From contig JAPLVQ010000073.1 in NCBI GenBank assembly GCA_026397035.1, forward strand, positions 1 to 12,017: a stretch of DNA of 12,017 bases, in the 5' to 3' direction. The notes under the pieces are model-generated. The model was not told the DNA's origin, ran no database searches, and worked only from the letters and a program-made list of their open reading frames with translations. Source of the stretch: Candidatus Iainarchaeum sp. (GTDB lineage Archaea > Iainarchaeota > Iainarchaeia > Iainarchaeales > JAAZKV01). The translations under genes and the position numbers were made by a program. Positions 11,713-12,017 of the stretch are shown here, one piece after another. Within the stretch, counting starts at the first letter, position 1. Each line of letters begins with the position of its first letter.

Positions 11713-11720
11713 TATATAAA
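11713..11720 (-). promoter_or_regulatory. Candidate TATA box for TFB
   Basis: The minus strand reads TTTATATA, an optimal archaeal TATA sequence. Transcription would start near 11690, leaving a leader of about 33 bases before the GTG. No Shine-Dalgarno sequence is evident in that leader. Confidence 0.5.
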
Positions 11721-11735
11721 TACCCATTAAGCAGG

Positions 11736-11743
11736 TTTATATA
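11736..11743. promoter_or_regulatory. Second near-palindromic TATA element between tfb and the exonuclease
   Basis: TTTATATA is 16 bases from the first element and can be read in both directions. On the plus strand a start near 11766 would give a leader of about 140 bases before the exonuclease ATG, or a short noncoding RNA ending in the T-run at 11820-11826. On the minus strand it would add a second start to TFB. Nothing else is visible in the 248-base gap 11657-11904. Confidence 0.4.
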
Positions 11744-11904
11744 CTTTTTGGGTGGAACGCTTGTTCTTAAAGGGGTGAATAAAAGGGGTTAAAATTGAAT
11801 TTGAGGGCGTTTTTTGGGGTTTTTTTAGAGCGATTTTTGAGACTGTTAAAGGTTTATTTTGAATTAAGGGATTTTTTAATTGCTTTGTTAATTAGTTTCT
11901 TGTT

Positions 11905-12017
11905 ATGATTGTAGTTGATATTGAGACTAGTGGCGGGTTTGATCCTGTGCATGTCGGGATTTGGCAGATTGGCGCTATTGAGGTGGAGAATCCGTCAAAT
12001 ATCTTTTTTGAGGAAGC
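11905..12017 (+). CDS. DEDDh-type 3'-5' exonuclease, N-terminal part
   Basis: The gene runs off the window after 37 codons. The peptide begins MIVVDIETSGGFDPVHVGIW. The DIET string (residues 5-8) is the Exo I motif of DnaQ/DEDD exonucleases, whose Asp and Glu bind the catalytic metals. The following GIWQIGAIEV is the usual second strand and its lead-in. This points to a proofreading-like or repair exonuclease acting on DNA or RNA 3' ends, and the rest of the motifs lie outside the window. The start ATG has an AT-rich TATA-like TTTTTTAATT about 28 bases upstream and no Shine-Dalgarno, so it may be leaderless. It is divergent from TFB. Confidence 0.75.
   Translation, partial: MIVVDIETSGGFDPVHVGIWQIGAIEVENPSNIFFEE

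Overview
The window looks like chromosomal DNA of an AT-rich archaeon with a small, compact genome, probably of the DPANN type (Woesearchaeota/Pacearchaeota-like). The lineage is an inference. What the sequence shows is a full-length archaeal transcription factor B, an archaeal-type RNase HII, TATA-box-like elements about 25 bases upstream of several genes whose transcripts would be leaderless, an intronless tRNA-Thr without an encoded CCA, GTG starts, and short intergenic gaps. No stretch longer than about 250 bases lacks a gene.

Layout. 1-89 may hold the 3' end of a gene entering from the left. 176-2407 (+) carries an RsmB/NSUN-type RNA cytosine-C5 methyltransferase, a GNAT-like acetyltransferase and an arrestin-like beta-sandwich protein, followed by tRNA-Thr(CGU). 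2603-5380 (-) carries a GtrA-type membrane protein, a radical SAM/SPASM enzyme with every expected cluster cysteine (most like the archaeal AF1577 group of putative peptide modifiers), and a minimal [FeFe]-hydrogenase-like protein that is only the H-cluster domain. 5425-6763 is an IS66-family insertion sequence (ISBst12-like, one transposase, 12-bp inverted ends) lodged just inside the start of a Nudix hydrolase gene. 7293-8307 (+) encodes ScpB and a zinc-ribbon protein. From 8343 to 11656 all recognised genes are on the minus strand: RNase HII, a small Cys-rich helical protein, a basic 248-residue orphan, an 87-residue very basic protein, and TFB, which is followed by a strong hairpin. The window ends in the first 37 codons of a DEDDh exonuclease (+).

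How the genes fit together. Much of the window is information processing: rRNA/tRNA modification, tRNA-Thr, transcription initiation (TFB), chromosome segregation (ScpB), R-loop and ribonucleotide repair (RNase HII) and an exonuclease. The accessory part is 2603-7239, where the hydrogenase-like and radical SAM genes lie next to a mobile element. The hydrogenase-like protein keeps all four cysteines that hold the H-cluster [4Fe-4S], but has lost the proton-relay cysteine and both conserved methionines. It could be an ultraminimal archaeal hydrogenase, a sensor, or a repurposed iron-sulfur protein. No HydE, HydF or HydG is present here.

The strongest leads are this hydrogenase/radical SAM locus and the insertion sequence whose transposase stop codon is the only stop separating it, in frame, from the rest of the Nudix coding sequence.
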